From NCBI RefSeq assembly GCF_900102725.1, contig NZ_FNJW01000008.1, forward strand, positions 1,178,001-1,242,000: 64,000 nt of DNA. Reading direction: 5' to 3'. Under the pieces are notes generated by a model that worked only from the letters and a program-made list of their open reading frames with translations, was not told where the DNA came from and searched no databases. The DNA is from Carnobacterium viridans. GTDB taxonomy: Bacteria > Bacillota > Bacilli > Lactobacillales > Carnobacteriaceae. Of the stretch, positions 16,430 through 26,321 are shown one piece after another (positions within the stretch are counted from its first letter, which is position 1; the number at the start of each line of letters is the position of its first letter). Made by a program: the position numbers and the translations under genes.

Positions 16430-17263
16430 TCAACATATCTTATTTTTTGTGGGGATAACTATCGCTTTTTCTTTATTCATCACACTTTTCAAGCGATCAG
16501 GATAGTTAGTGATAATGGAGTTTACATTATCTGTCAATAATTGTTGCATATCTGATTCTTCATTGACAGTCCAGATATTTATACCTAGACCTCTATCCGT
16601 TATTTGCTTCGCGGTGTCGGGGCTAAAGCTGCGATAATTCGGGTGCAAATATTCAACCCCTAAAGCTTCAGCATAATCAATCAGTCTTGAAGGAACATTC
16701 AGTGTAAGCTGTTCAATCAATAAATCTGGGATGAATTCTTTTGCTTGTTCCAGAGTTTGATAATCAATTGTCAAGAATCCACATTTTAATCTAGGAGCCA
16801 AAGTTTTAACTCGCGCAATTGTTTGATAATTGAAAGAAGACAACACAATTTTTTCTGCCATATCGTATTGATTGATAAGTTGAATAACTTTTTGCTCAAT
16901 ACCTTCATACTCATCTTCGTAGGTTTTTAATTCAATATTTGTTATGAATCTTTTATTTTGCACCCATTCAAAATATTCTTCTAAAGTTGGAATAGTTTGC
17001 TTACCGAATTGAGTAAAAGTAGCAGCTGCATTTAAAAACCGTATTTCTTTGAGGGATAAGTCAGAAATTTTACCTGATCCATTGGTCGTTCGGTCTACTG
17101 CAGAATCGTGAATAATCATTGGTATCCCATCTTTAGACAGTTGTACATCCAATTCTACTCCATCGGCTCCATATTCATATGCTTTTTCAAAAGATAACAT
17201 CGTATTTTCAGGGTATTTTCCGCTGAATCCACGATGAGCTAAGATTAATGGTTTATTTTGCAT
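16430..17263 (-). CDS. ugpQ: Glycerophosphodiester phosphodiesterase, cytoplasmic
   Basis: The 277-residue TIM-barrel enzyme splits glycerophosphodiesters into sn-glycerol-3-phosphate and an alcohol. LAHRGFSGKYPENT near the N-terminus gives the catalytic His and Arg, GVELDVQLSKDG supplies metal-binding Glu and Asp, and IIHDSAVDRTTNG the second His. No signal peptide is present, so it acts on imported substrate, as UgpQ does. It is the last gene of a five-gene operon with the UgpA, E, B and C proteins, 29 bases behind ugpC, and a terminator follows. Confidence 0.9.
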   Translation of the reverse strand: MQNKPLILAHRGFSGKYPENTMLSFEKAYEYGADGVELDVQLSKDGIPMIIHDSAVDRTTNGSGKISDLSLKEIRFLNAAATFTQFGKQTIPTLEEYFEWVQNKRFITNIELKTYEDEYEGIEQKVIQLINQYDMAEKIVLSSFNYQTIARVKTLAPRLKCGFLTIDYQTLEQAKEFIPDLLIEQLTLNVPSRLIDYAEALGVEYLHPNYRSFSPDTAKQITDRGLGINIWTVNEESDMQQLLTDNVNSIITNYPDRLKSVMNKEKAIVIPTKNKIC

Positions 17264-17292
17264 AAAGCTACTATCTTCCTCTCTTTTTCTGG

Positions 17293-18402
17293 TTAGACAT
17301 ACCGATTTAACAACGTTTGTTCCGTTTCTGCATCAAATAAATGAATATTATCCATATCAACTTGCAAATGAACCGTGTCCCCGTATTCGATTATATAACT
17401 AGGGTCAATACGGACATTAAGTGCAGCTTCTTCGATACTAAAGTAGATATGTGTGTCGCTTCCCATCATTTCAGTGTTTTCGACTAGTGCATGAAGTGTG
17501 TTGTCGTCAGTTGCATGGGCAACTTTAAAGACTTCAGGTCGTATGCCCACAAAGACTTTATCTCCACTTTCAAGTGGTCGTCTTAATCGATTTACCACAG
17601 ACTGTCCAATGGCCATCTTTTTTCCATCCATTTGTATCGCGATTTCGTCTGCTGTCCTTTCAATTGTTGTTTCGAAAAGATTCATTTTTGGACTTCCGAT
17701 AAATTCAGCAACAAATTTTGTTTCTGGAAATGCATATAAGTTTGTCGGTGTATCCACTTGCTCGATAGCACCATCTCGCATCACAACGATCCGGTCTCCC
17801 ATTGTCATCGCTTCAGTTTGATCATGCGTCACATAAATAAATGTTGTTTGCAATTTACGGTGCAACTTCACAATTTCCGTTCGCATGGCTACTCGCAATT
17901 TGGCATCTAGATTAGATAAGGGTTCATCCAGTAAAAACACCTGTGGTTTACGTACCATTGCTCTTCCTAGAGCGACCCGCTGCCGTTGTCCACCAGATAA
18001 AGCAGCCGGTTTCCGGTCGAGATACTCTTCAAGTTCAAGGACTTTAGCTGCGCCGCGAACCAGATCATCAATTTCTGCTTTTCTCTTTTTTTTCATTTTT
18101 AAAGAGAACGCAATATTATCATAGATGGTCATATGAGGATATAAGGCATAATTTTGAAATACCATGGCGATATCACGATCTTTTGGCGGTATATGATTGA
18201 CTAGCTTATCTCCAAAGTACAATCCGCCACCAGTTATCTCTTCCAGTCCGGCAATCATTCTTAAGGTGGTCGATTTCCCACAACCAGATGGTCCAACAAA
18301 GACAATAAATTCTTTATCTTTAATTTCCAAATTAATACCCTTTACGGCTAATACGTCCTTATCGTATTTCTTTTCCACTTGTCTCAATAGTACCTCAGAC
18401 AT
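17293..18402 (-). CDS. ugpC: ABC transporter ATPase, UgpC/MsmK type
   Basis: The 369-residue ATPase has Walker A GPSGCGKST, signature LSGGQRQRV, Walker B VFLLDEPLSNLD and a C-terminal OB/TOBE-type regulatory domain of about 130 residues, as in sugar and glycerol-phosphate importers. ATG 18402 directly follows GAGGAGG; an ATG 15 bases earlier lies inside that ribosome site. Its membrane partners and binding protein are the preceding genes. MsmK-like ATPases may serve several importers, so use by other transporters is possible. Confidence 0.9.
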   Translation of the reverse strand: MSEVLLRQVEKKYDKDVLAVKGINLEIKDKEFIVFVGPSGCGKSTTLRMIAGLEEITGGGLYFGDKLVNHIPPKDRDIAMVFQNYALYPHMTIYDNIAFSLKMKKKRKAEIDDLVRGAAKVLELEEYLDRKPAALSGGQRQRVALGRAMVRKPQVFLLDEPLSNLDAKLRVAMRTEIVKLHRKLQTTFIYVTHDQTEAMTMGDRIVVMRDGAIEQVDTPTNLYAFPETKFVAEFIGSPKMNLFETTIERTADEIAIQMDGKKMAIGQSVVNRLRRPLESGDKVFVGIRPEVFKVAHATDDNTLHALVENTEMMGSDTHIYFSIEEAALNVRIDPSYIIEYGDTVHLQVDMDNIHLFDAETEQTLLNRYV

Positions 18403-18460
18403 ATTGAACCTCCTCATTTGTCAGTAAAAGTAATGCTTTTTTTAAACTGCAGTTAATAAT

Positions 18461-18500
18461 TGAATAAAGAGTTACCGCTGTCGCGAAAACTCTTTATTCA
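18461..18500 (-). promoter_or_regulatory. Intercistronic hairpin between ugpB and ugpC
   Basis: A perfect 13-bp stem (18461-18473 with 18488-18500) lies just after the binding-protein gene and lacks a following T-run. Such hairpins commonly protect the binding-protein message or partly stop transcription, keeping the ATPase level lower. That role is inferred. Confidence 0.65.
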
Positions 18501-18511
18501 GAACTACTTCT

Positions 18512-19891
18512 TTATTCTGCTTCATTTACTAAATTGTAGTTTTCAATGGCGGTATTAATTTGTTCTTCCATTGCTGTTGCAGCTGCTTCAGGTGTAACTG
18601 CCCCATTCAACATATTTTCAATTTCTTTTTCAACGATTTGTCTCGCTTCAGGATAAACACTTAAAAATGCGCCTTGTGATTCTGGATTAGAATCATGTAA
18701 TTGATCAATAGCTGTTTGGAATTGTGGGAATTCAGCAATATTATTTTTGAACACTTCTTCTTCATGTGCTGCAGTTGTGATTGGGAAATAACCAGTTGCT
18801 TTGTTCCATTCAGCTTGCACTTCTGGTGAAATCATGTATTTAGTGAACTCCCAAACAGCTTGCGCCTTTTCTGGATCTTCATTGTCTAGCGCCCAAAGCG
18901 ATGCGCCTCCAATAGAAACGCCGCCTTCGTCTGTTTCAGAAATAGCTGGAAGATAAGCCGTACCAACTTCAAATTCTCCATCAACTTCATTCAAAATGGT
19001 TTTCAGACTGGCTGTTGATCCAATCGTCATCGCAGATTGTCCTGCAACAAATTCTGGTTGTCCACCTTGACGTCCTACATTAGGAGCAGCACCAGATTCA
19101 TATAATTCATTCCATTCTGTTAAGATATTCACCATAGCGTCATTTTTGACGAATTCAACTTCTGTCGCTGCAGCATCACGTCCATTGCCATTATTAACAA
19201 ATTCTAATCCTTGTTTTGAGGTGAATTGTTCGATGAACCAACCATAAATTTGTAATGAAATAGCCATGTCAGCTCCGCCATCAGTTGTTAGAGCTTCTTG
19301 CATCTCTCCGATTTCTGCTAACGTTTCAGGAGCATTTTCAATCCCGGCATTCTCGAACATATCTTTGTTGTAATAAACAACCGGTGTTGAGGAGTTGAAT
19401 GGCATTGAATAAAGGCTATCATCTACGGTGTAATAAGCCGCAATATTCGGTTCAATTTGAGAAAGATCATATCCTTCATTATCAACAAATTCTTGCATCG
19501 GAATAATGAAATCCGAGTCCATCATATACCGTGAGCCGATTTCATAGATCTGTACTAAATCTGCCCCCATATTACCTAATGAAGCACTTTTTAATTTTGT
19601 GATTGTATCATCATATGTTCCTTGAAATTCAGATGTTACGGTAATCCCTTTATCATTTTCTTTATTAAAATCTGCTACAATTTCTTCAAGAGCAACACCT
19701 GCTTCTCCACCCATCGCATGCCAGAAAGTAATCGATTGGCCTTCACCAGTAGCTGTTGTTGATACCGTTGATTCATCCGTTGTTTTTGCTGTTTCTTCTG
19801 AATCAGCAGTTGAAGTTCCTCCGCAAGCTGCTAATGTTAGTGCAGTTGTTGCTGTTAAAGCTAATAAACTCATAAATGATTTCTTTTTCAT
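18512..19891 (-). CDS. ugpB: Glycerol-3-phosphate ABC transporter binding lipoprotein
   Basis: The 459-residue extracellular binding protein has a signal peptide ending in the lipobox LAACGG, so it is anchored to the membrane by a lipidated cysteine at about residue 22. A Thr/Ser-rich linker is followed by the family 1 solute-binding fold (ITFWHAMGGEAG, later YNKDMFENAGI). Together with the co-transcribed phosphodiesterase this favours sn-glycerol-3-phosphate or glycerophosphodiester as ligand; a sugar cannot be fully excluded. Confidence 0.85.
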   Translation of the reverse strand: MKKKSFMSLLALTATTALTLAACGGTSTADSEETAKTTDESTVSTTATGEGQSITFWHAMGGEAGVALEEIVADFNKENDKGITVTSEFQGTYDDTITKLKSASLGNMGADLVQIYEIGSRYMMDSDFIIPMQEFVDNEGYDLSQIEPNIAAYYTVDDSLYSMPFNSSTPVVYYNKDMFENAGIENAPETLAEIGEMQEALTTDGGADMAISLQIYGWFIEQFTSKQGLEFVNNGNGRDAAATEVEFVKNDAMVNILTEWNELYESGAAPNVGRQGGQPEFVAGQSAMTIGSTASLKTILNEVDGEFEVGTAYLPAISETDEGGVSIGGASLWALDNEDPEKAQAVWEFTKYMISPEVQAEWNKATGYFPITTAAHEEEVFKNNIAEFPQFQTAIDQLHDSNPESQGAFLSVYPEARQIVEKEIENMLNGAVTPEAAATAMEEQINTAIENYNLVNEAE

Positions 19892-19936
19892 CTCTTCTAA
19901 TCTCCCCTAAATCTAATTTTTTTTATTCTTTATTTT

Positions 19937-20833
19937 TTATCCTTTAACTGAACCTGAAAACATTCCTTTAACCAATGACTTTTGACCAAAAATGAATATA
20001 ACTAATGATGGAATCAAACAAATAACGACACCAGCCAACATGAGTACAATGGATTGAGAATCAACGCTGTTCATCATACTGACCCCGATTTGAACCGTTC
20101 GATAATTGTCTGATCCTGATACAAGCAGCGGCCACATATACATATTCCAAGCATTGATGAAACCATTTACTGCTACTGCACCAATTGCCGGCTTGGTCAA
20201 CGGCAACAAAATTCGGAAGATAAAACCGATATTGCTGCAGCCATCAATTTTAGCTGATTCATATAATGATATTGGGAAACTTTTGTAAAATTGCCTGAAT
20301 AAAAAGATAGTCGTAGCTGAAGTTAAATACGGAATAATCAAAACCTTATAACTATCCAGCCAACCCCAATTGCTTACTTGGAGATAATTTGAAATAATGG
20401 TGGCTTCACCAGGCACCATCATAGTTGCCATAACTAAGGCAAATAGGATTTCTCCCCCTTTTATTTTTAAAAAGTGGAAAGAAAAAGCTGCTAATGCACC
20501 CGAAACCAATTGTCCCGCTGTTATCGCTATCGCTACTACAAAAGAATTGAAAATGTATTGTCCTAGTGGAGCAATAGCAAAAACATCCTTGTAATTGGAA
20601 AATTGTAGTGCACCAGGGAAAAAGTTTAGTTCAGATGTGTAGATTTCACTTGGCGCTTTGAGTGACATACTGACCGCATACAACAGCGGAAACAATACAA
20701 CCACAACAACCATCAGATTTGCACCTAATAAAACTGTTTTTTTAATTTTTTGGGTCCGTTTGTGTTTCCTCAGTAAGGACTCCTGTTCTTCATCCAATGT
20801 AAATGAGTTGTTTTCTTGAACATTCGTGGCCAT
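19937..20833 (-). CDS. ugpE: ABC transporter permease, UgpE type
   Basis: The 298-residue inner-membrane permease has six membrane helices and the EAA loop (ESAKIDGCSNIGFIFRILLP) that docks to the ATPase. It starts one base after the stop of ugpA, and its ribosome site GGAGG lies inside the end of ugpA, so the two are translationally coupled. The N-terminal 30 residues are cytoplasmic and charged, as usual for the second permease of carbohydrate-type importers. Confidence 0.9.
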   Translation of the reverse strand: MATNVQENNSFTLDEEQESLLRKHKRTQKIKKTVLLGANLMVVVVVLFPLLYAVSMSLKAPSEIYTSELNFFPGALQFSNYKDVFAIAPLGQYIFNSFVVAIAITAGQLVSGALAAFSFHFLKIKGGEILFALVMATMMVPGEATIISNYLQVSNWGWLDSYKVLIIPYLTSATTIFLFRQFYKSFPISLYESAKIDGCSNIGFIFRILLPLTKPAIGAVAVNGFINAWNMYMWPLLVSGSDNYRTVQIGVSMMNSVDSQSIVLMLAGVVICLIPSLVIFIFGQKSLVKGMFSGSVKG

Positions 20834-21709
20834 TTAAGTATTCCTCCTTTGAATTCTGAACATGATGACGGTCAGAACGCTGATGATAAGGAAAAGCAGT
20901 ACAGATTCAGCCGATGCCAGCCCAAATCTGAAATTGGAAAAGGCGTTTCTATAGATATCATGCACAATAACGTTCGTTGATTCTCCTGGACCGCCTGCCG
21001 TCAATATTTTAATTTGTCCAAACGACTGGAACGCACCAATAATATTGATCACTACTGTGTAAAATAATATGGGCTTCAAACTTGGAATGGTAATATGGAA
21101 AAACTGGTTGATACTATTTGCCCCATCCACCGATGCACTTTCATAAAGAGATTCATCAATAGCTGACAATCCCGCACTGAAGTAAAGGAAATTTATGCCA
21201 CTGTTCAGCCAGCCGGTTAAGACAGCTACACTAAAGAGTGCCCATTTTGGATCGGCTAACCAGCTAATGTCTGTCCCCAATAACTGATTCACAATTCCGA
21301 TATTCTGATTCAGCATAGTTTTGAAAACCATGGCGATCCCGCTTGATGCAATAGCCATTGGCATAGCGTAAACGGTAGAAAAGAAACGAATACCTGGAAA
21401 GGTTCGGTTACACAATATGGCAGTCAAAAAACCGAATCCCATGCCTAAAACCAATACAATTCCGACAAACTGAACTGTTGCAAGTATGCTGTTCATGAAT
21501 GAAGCAGAGGTTAATAGATCCGTATAATTTTTAAACCCGACAAAAACTTTTTCTATTCCCCGATTGTCCGTTAAGAATAAACTTCTATAAATAGTCCTAA
21601 AAAAAGGCCAATACGTAAAGACAATAAAAATAAGAAAGGCTGGAACAAGATATACGTAAGGTTCGATATATATCCTTTTTTTCTTGCTGATTGTTTGATT
21701 TGCTGCCAT
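20834..21709 (-). CDS. ugpA: ABC transporter permease, UgpA type
   Basis: The 291-residue permease has six membrane helices and an EAA loop (YESASVDGANSINQFFHI). ATG 21709 is preceded by AGGAGGAG; longer in-frame extension upstream has no start with a ribosome site. It is the first gene of the ugp operon, with ugpE, B, C and Q after it. The upstream region has TAGAAT as a possible -10, but the -35 is poor, so a phosphate- or carbon-controlled activator may be needed. Confidence 0.88.
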   Translation of the reverse strand: MAANQTISKKKRIYIEPYVYLVPAFLIFIVFTYWPFFRTIYRSLFLTDNRGIEKVFVGFKNYTDLLTSASFMNSILATVQFVGIVLVLGMGFGFLTAILCNRTFPGIRFFSTVYAMPMAIASSGIAMVFKTMLNQNIGIVNQLLGTDISWLADPKWALFSVAVLTGWLNSGINFLYFSAGLSAIDESLYESASVDGANSINQFFHITIPSLKPILFYTVVINIIGAFQSFGQIKILTAGGPGESTNVIVHDIYRNAFSNFRFGLASAESVLLFLIISVLTVIMFRIQRRNT

Positions 21710-21952
21710 CAGACTCCTCCTAATGAATGACTCATAAACATTTGTACTTTCATAACAAATTTCTAACGAAAGGTAATTTTTTTGTTTCAGCTTTGCACTT
21801 ATCGGCAAACCTCCTTGGCTTCTTTTACTCTTTGTTACATATTCTATGCTAGCATCCACATGTTAATTTTCAGTAATCCAATAGATAAGTTTCAGAAAAT
21901 TTCATGTAAATTTTTTTGCTTTCATTAATTATTTGTAATGAGTTGATTGAGT

Positions 21953-21981
21953 TTGTAATTTTCCTGTTATTTGTTTACAAT
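21953..21981 (+). promoter_or_regulatory. Promoter of the membrane-anchored phosphodiesterase gene
   Basis: -35 TTGTAA (21953-21958) and -10 TACAAT (21976-21981) are separated by 17 bases and lie about 60 bases before the start codon. Confidence 0.55.
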
Positions 21982-22043
21982 ATGGCATTCATTCAAGTAC
22001 TGGTTTGGTAGACTTAAATTATATTTAAAAAGGAGTTAAAAAC

Positions 22044-22913
22044 ATGACAAAACGAGTTGCCATAAATTCACTAATTATTATTGTCCTACTTATTGCAGGG
22101 CTTGCTTATCTAGACACCAAATCTTTTAGTTCTGCGAAAAAAATAACTCTTCCTGAAGAATTCATGGTTATTGGTCATCGTGGTGCTAGCGGTTATGCCC
22201 CAGAACATACTATTGAAGCCTACCACCAGGCTAAAGAATTGGGTGCTGATTATATCGAACTAGACCTTCAATTAACAAAAGATGGGGTCTTAATAGCTAT
22301 GCATGATGATACACTTGACCGTACAACAAACGGAATAGGCTTAGTTAGCGACTATACTTTGGAACAGTTAAAAGAATTGGATGCAGGGTCTTGGTTCAAT
22401 CAAAAGAACCCTAAAAAAGCTAAAGAAAATTATGCAGGATTACAGATTCCGACATTAGAAGAAATTTTCCAAGAATTTGGCAATACTGTAAACTACTACA
22501 TCGAAACCAAATCTCCTTCAGAAAATAAAGGAATGGAACAAGAATTATTTTCTCTATTGACTAAATATGATTTATTGGAAGATGTTGCAACTCATCAGCA
22601 AGTCATCATTCAATCATTCAGCGAAGAAAGTTTGCACTTGATCCACGATTTAAATAAGGATATCCCCCTTATTCAGTTGTATAATTTCGATAAATCAGCT
22701 GTTCTTTCAAATAATCAGCTTGATGCTATCTCTAAGTATGCGGTAGGAATTGGTGTTAACTATGCCTCCTTGACAAGTAACTTTGGAGATCAGATCCGTC
22801 ATACCTCATTGCTGCTCCATCCGTATACCGTAAATACTGCCAAAGAAATTGCATCAGCTATTGAAATGGGAGCAACAGGTGTTTTTACCGATTACATTAA
22901 GGAAACAAGATAA
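22044..22913 (+). CDS. Membrane-anchored glycerophosphodiester phosphodiesterase
   Basis: The 289-residue enzyme has an N-terminal hydrophobic segment (about residues 8-24) that would anchor it facing outwards or be cleaved. The catalytic barrel follows: VIGHRGASGYAPEHT, YIELDLQLTKDGV and AMHDDTLDRTTNG carry the His, Arg, Glu and Asp residues. Acting outside the cell it could release glycerol-3-phosphate from phospholipid head groups or teichoic acid for the divergent ugp importer. That division of labour with UgpQ is inferred from location. AAGGAG precedes the ATG. Confidence 0.87.
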   Translation: MTKRVAINSLIIIVLLIAGLAYLDTKSFSSAKKITLPEEFMVIGHRGASGYAPEHTIEAYHQAKELGADYIELDLQLTKDGVLIAMHDDTLDRTTNGIGLVSDYTLEQLKELDAGSWFNQKNPKKAKENYAGLQIPTLEEIFQEFGNTVNYYIETKSPSENKGMEQELFSLLTKYDLLEDVATHQQVIIQSFSEESLHLIHDLNKDIPLIQLYNFDKSAVLSNNQLDAISKYAVGIGVNYASLTSNFGDQIRHTSLLLHPYTVNTAKEIASAIEMGATGVFTDYIKETR

Positions 22914-22923
22914 TCCGCAAAAA

Positions 22924-22968
22924 ATACAGCAGGCTATCAATTAATGATAGACTGCTGTATTTTTTTTA
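22924..22968. terminator. Convergent terminator between phosphodiesterase and metQ-like genes
   Basis: A 16-bp stem with one mismatch (22924-22939 with 22945-22960) is followed by a run of T on the plus strand and preceded by A, so it can serve both converging genes. Confidence 0.85.
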
Positions 22969-22972
22969 TTGA

Positions 22973-23851
22973 TTATTCTTCTAAATAAGAAATGTCTTTT
23001 TGGACTGGGACTTTTGTACCGTCAAATTGTTTCTCAATGTACTCTTGGACTTCTTCATCATGATACAGTTCTCCTAATTTCAGGATATCTTCATTATCAG
23101 CATTCTCTTTTTGGGTAACGAGAATATTAACATTGGCTTTTGTTTCATCTGTAATCTCTTCATGGAAAATGGAATCTTCTAAAACATTCAACCCGCCTTC
23201 CATGGCAATTGTATTTCCTATTAAGACTAGGTCTACATCTTGTATCACTCGTGGACCTGTTGTGTCATCGATTTCAACGAATGTTAAGTTTTTAGGATTG
23301 TCGATAATATCACTCGTTGTTCCTAATACATCAAAATCATCAGGTAATGTAATCAGCCCTGCCGCTTCGAGCAATAGCAAACCTCTTGAAGCATTAGAAG
23401 GGTTGTCTGCAATCGCCACAACCAAGCCCTCAGTCACATCTTCAACCGAATCAACTTTATCCGAATAAATTCCCATTGGTTCTAAATAAGTTGTTGCGAA
23501 AGCCGCTAAATCTGATCCACTTTCTTCATTAAAAGATTCTAAGTAAGCCCATGATTGAAAGGCGTTAACATCCACTTCACCTTCGACTGTTGCGGTGTTC
23601 AATTGAGGACCACCATCTACCTCTTCAACTTCTAATGTGATTCCTGCTTCTTTTGCAGCATCAGATTGAGCAATGAATTCCCAAATCTGAAAGTCTGCCG
23701 CTTGGGATCCGACGACTATTGGTTGTGATTCATTTGAACCATTCTTTTTTGAAGAAGCGTTTTCCGAAACACCTTCCGTTGAACTACAAGCACCTAATAC
23801 GAGAGTTGTAGTAATTAAAATGAATGAGAGAATACTTTGTTTTTTTTTCAT
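22973..23851 (-). CDS. metQ: MetQ/NlpA-family methionine-binding lipoprotein
   Basis: The 292-residue lipoprotein has a signal peptide with lipobox LGACSS and a NlpA-type binding fold (DFQIWEFIAQSDAAKEAGI, VDVNAFQSWAYLESF, then GIYSDKVDSVEDV). Such proteins deliver D- or L-methionine to a MetNI transporter. No metN or metI gene is adjacent, so the partner must be elsewhere. It is the last gene of an operon behind a methionine-type T-box, in agreement with a role in methionine supply. Confidence 0.88.
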   Translation of the reverse strand: MKKKQSILSFILITTTLVLGACSSTEGVSENASSKKNGSNESQPIVVGSQAADFQIWEFIAQSDAAKEAGITLEVEEVDGGPQLNTATVEGEVDVNAFQSWAYLESFNEESGSDLAAFATTYLEPMGIYSDKVDSVEDVTEGLVVAIADNPSNASRGLLLLEAAGLITLPDDFDVLGTTSDIIDNPKNLTFVEIDDTTGPRVIQDVDLVLIGNTIAMEGGLNVLEDSIFHEEITDETKANVNILVTQKENADNEDILKLGELYHDEEVQEYIEKQFDGTKVPVQKDISYLEE

Positions 23852-23874
23852 ACCTAACCGCCCCCTCTTTTATT

Positions 23875-24645
23875 TTAATGCATGGTCATACCACCAGTAA
23901 CATTAATAGCCTGTCCAGTCATGTATGCAGACAAATGACTGGCTAAGAATAACACGACGTCTGCAATTTCCGATGCTTTTGCTGTGCGAGCAAGTGGAAT
24001 TTGCGAGCAATCTTCGTCATAAATTTCTTCAGGCGTCATACCTCTAATAAGACCGCCTTCTACTCTTTCACGATGTTTCATTTCTGTTTCGACAACTCCA
24101 GGACAAACAGCATTGACCAAGATATTGTCCTTTGCCAATTCTTTTGCCAAGGTTTTAGTGAGTCCTAAAACAGCATGTTTAGATGCCACATAAGTTCCTA
24201 ATGCGGTATAGCCATTTTTACCAGCTTGTGAAGCAATCTGAATAATACGACCACCGTTTCCTGCTTTTTGCATCAGTTTCCCAACATTTTTTGAAGTCAA
24301 ATAGACCCCTTTTGCGTTCACATCCATAACCTTGTCCCAATCTAGAACTTGACTATCTACCATTAAATCCATAGTTGAAATACCTGCACTATTTACTAAA
24401 ATATTAACTTTTCCGAATGCCTCTAACGTGCTTTTCAACAAATCATTAACAGATTCTTCTGAAGCAACATTCAATTTTGAAACGGCAAACCGCCCTGTTT
24501 CCAATTTAAAGCCTTCTTCATAATTTAAATCTCCAGAAACTACAATTGCACCTGCTTCCAAAAAAAGATCTACAATTGCTTTTCCTATCCCGCTTTTTCC
24601 ACCTGTAACCAGAGCTACTTTGCCAGTTAAATCAATTTCGATCAT
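23875..24645 (-). CDS. Short-chain dehydrogenase/reductase
   Basis: The 256-residue classical SDR has the NAD(P) motif TGGKSGIG (residues 14-21), the NSAG motif, and the catalytic Ser (IASQAG) and Tyr-Lys (YVASK). Asp39 after the second strand (SGDLNYEEG) favours NAD(H). The substrate is unknown. It is odd that this gene sits inside the luxS/MetE-like operon; it may act on a product of the activated methyl cycle or be an unrelated passenger. Confidence 0.85.
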   Translation of the reverse strand: MIEIDLTGKVALVTGGKSGIGKAIVDLFLEAGAIVVSGDLNYEEGFKLETGRFAVSKLNVASEESVNDLLKSTLEAFGKVNILVNSAGISTMDLMVDSQVLDWDKVMDVNAKGVYLTSKNVGKLMQKAGNGGRIIQIASQAGKNGYTALGTYVASKHAVLGLTKTLAKELAKDNILVNAVCPGVVETEMKHRERVEGGLIRGMTPEEIYDEDCSQIPLARTAKASEIADVVLFLASHLSAYMTGQAINVTGGMTMH

Positions 24646-24671
24646 TAGTGCTTACCTCCTAAGAGTAGACG

Positions 24672-25136
24672 TTAGGCAAATGTACGTTCAAACGGGTCTC
24701 TACTGAGGCCTTTTTCCAGTACGTCTTTTGCATATTCTTTCGCCGAAAATAAAGAATGGTCTTTATAATTCCCACAAGAAACTTGAGATACAGCTGGAAC
24801 TTCTTCTGTGTCTAAAATGCGCTGCAACGTTTTTTCTAAAGCTTCCGCTACAACCTCAGGTGAATCTTCCTCCCATTTAATGAGATAAAAACCGGTACGG
24901 CAGCCCATTGGTGAGATATCAATAATGCCATCTAGCTCATCTCGTAAGTACGTCGCTAACAAGTGTTCTAACGTATGTAGAGCTCCTGTAGGCAATGCAT
25001 CTTGGTTCGGTTGCAAAAAGCGCAAGTCGTATTTTTGAACAACGCTGCCTTTACTATTCTTTTCTACTCCTGCCACACGTACATACGGTGCTTTCACCAA
25101 ATTATGATCTAATTCAAAACTTTCTACTTTAGCCAT
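24672..25136 (-). CDS. luxS: S-ribosylhomocysteine lyase (autoinducer-2 synthase)
   Basis: The 154-residue enzyme splits S-ribosylhomocysteine into homocysteine and the AI-2 precursor. The metal ligands His54 and His58 (HTLEH) and Cys121, and the catalytic Cys79 in MGCRTGFYL, are all visible. ATG 25136 follows GAGGAAC; an in-frame extension of 18 residues overlaps the upstream gene and was rejected. It lies between the MetE-like gene, which would remethylate its homocysteine product, and an SDR gene. Confidence 0.95.
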   Translation of the reverse strand: MAKVESFELDHNLVKAPYVRVAGVEKNSKGSVVQKYDLRFLQPNQDALPTGALHTLEHLLATYLRDELDGIIDISPMGCRTGFYLIKWEEDSPEVVAEALEKTLQRILDTEEVPAVSQVSCGNYKDHSLFSAKEYAKDVLEKGLSRDPFERTFA

Positions 25137-25164
25137 CTTGAGTTCCTCCTCATATTTTCTTTTG

Positions 25165-26283
25165 TTATTTACCCCAAACTTCTTCAGCAACTTCTAGTAC
25201 TAGTTTCACTTTTTGCCATTGTTCTTCTTCAGTTAAATGGTTTCCTTCTTCTGTTGAAGCAAAACCGCATTGTGTACTTAAACAAAGTTGCTCTAACGGA
25301 ACATATTTAGCAGCTTCTTGAATACGTGCCTTAATATCTTCTTTTGCTTCCAATTCACCAGTTTTGGAAGTTACCAAACCTAAAACAATTTGACCGTCAC
25401 CTTTATAAAAACGTAAAGGTTCAAATCCGCCAGAACGCTCGGTATCGTACTCTAAGAAATAACCATCATAATTGGTTTGCCCAAATAGTTCTTTAGCTAC
25501 GGGTTCATAAGCTCCGCTCCCAGCGTAAGTAGAAGCGTAATTTCCACGACAAATGTGTGTGGTAATGACTAAGTCAGCTGGTTTGTCTTTCAAAATGCTT
25601 TGCACATTTTTTGCCGACAGCTCTTTTAAATACGTTAACTCTTGTTCAGAGATATCTTCTACTACTTTGTCGTAACACAACACACCCCAGAAACAATCGT
25701 CAATTTGTAAATAACGACAGCCTAAGCGATAAAATTCTTGAATCGTTTCACGATAAGCTTGTTGAACATCCTCACAAAAAGCTTCTATCGTTGGATAAAC
25801 AGCTTCATCACGAATGCCTTGGTGCAATAATTGATTTGGACTTGGAATAGTTGCTTTCGGTATCGCTCTATCGCCTACCGCTTCTTTTAAATATGTAAAA
25901 TGTTCAAAAAACGGATGATTCGGATTAAAGGCCACTTTCCCTGTATTTCGAACATCGTATTTCTCTGTTTCTACTCCTTCAAAAAAATAGCCATGTTCTG
26001 GTACATAACCATCAATTCCTATTAAACCTTCCAGAAAATCTAAATGCCACCAGCTTCTGCGGAACTCACCATCAGTTATTGCTTTGAGTCCCACTTCCAC
26101 TTGTTTATTCACTAGCTTGTCAATTTCATTGTCTTCCACCTTACGTAATTCTTCTAAAGCAATATTTCCTTCAGCAAAAGCCTTTCGAGCTTTTTTCAAC
26201 GCTTTTGGACGTAAGAAACTCCCAACTTGATCTCCTCTAAATGGTGCATCTGTTCTAGTTAATCTCTCTGTAATTACTGACAT
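25165..26283 (-). CDS. MetE C-terminal-domain-like methionine synthase (YxjG/YxjH type)
   Basis: The 372-residue protein corresponds to the catalytic half of cobalamin-independent methionine synthase. THICRGNY supplies the HxC zinc ligands and STQCGFAS the other cysteine. The substrate-binding segment [16 protein letters not shown] is typical of the YxjG/YxjH group. It probably transfers a methyl group to homocysteine, though the donor in this short form is uncertain. ATG 26283 has GAGGG seven bases upstream; the ATG six bases earlier is too close. It is the first gene behind the T-box leader. Confidence 0.88.
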   Translation of the reverse strand: MSVITERLTRTDAPFRGDQVGSFLRPKALKKARKAFAEGNIALEELRKVEDNEIDKLVNKQVEVGLKAITDGEFRRSWWHLDFLEGLIGIDGYVPEHGYFFEGVETEKYDVRNTGKVAFNPNHPFFEHFTYLKEAVGDRAIPKATIPSPNQLLHQGIRDEAVYPTIEAFCEDVQQAYRETIQEFYRLGCRYLQIDDCFWGVLCYDKVVEDISEQELTYLKELSAKNVQSILKDKPADLVITTHICRGNYASTYAGSGAYEPVAKELFGQTNYDGYFLEYDTERSGGFEPLRFYKGDGQIVLGLVTSKTGELEAKEDIKARIQEAAKYVPLEQLCLSTQCGFASTEEGNHLTEEEQWQKVKLVLEVAEEVWGK

Positions 26284-26321
26284 TTTCATTCCCTCTTTCT
26301 ATTTAGTATTTAAAAGCAAAT

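Noticed and set aside
20834-21859. 341-residue form of UgpA
   Set aside because: The extra 50 residues are unlike permease N-termini and AGGAGGAG stands before ATG 21709.
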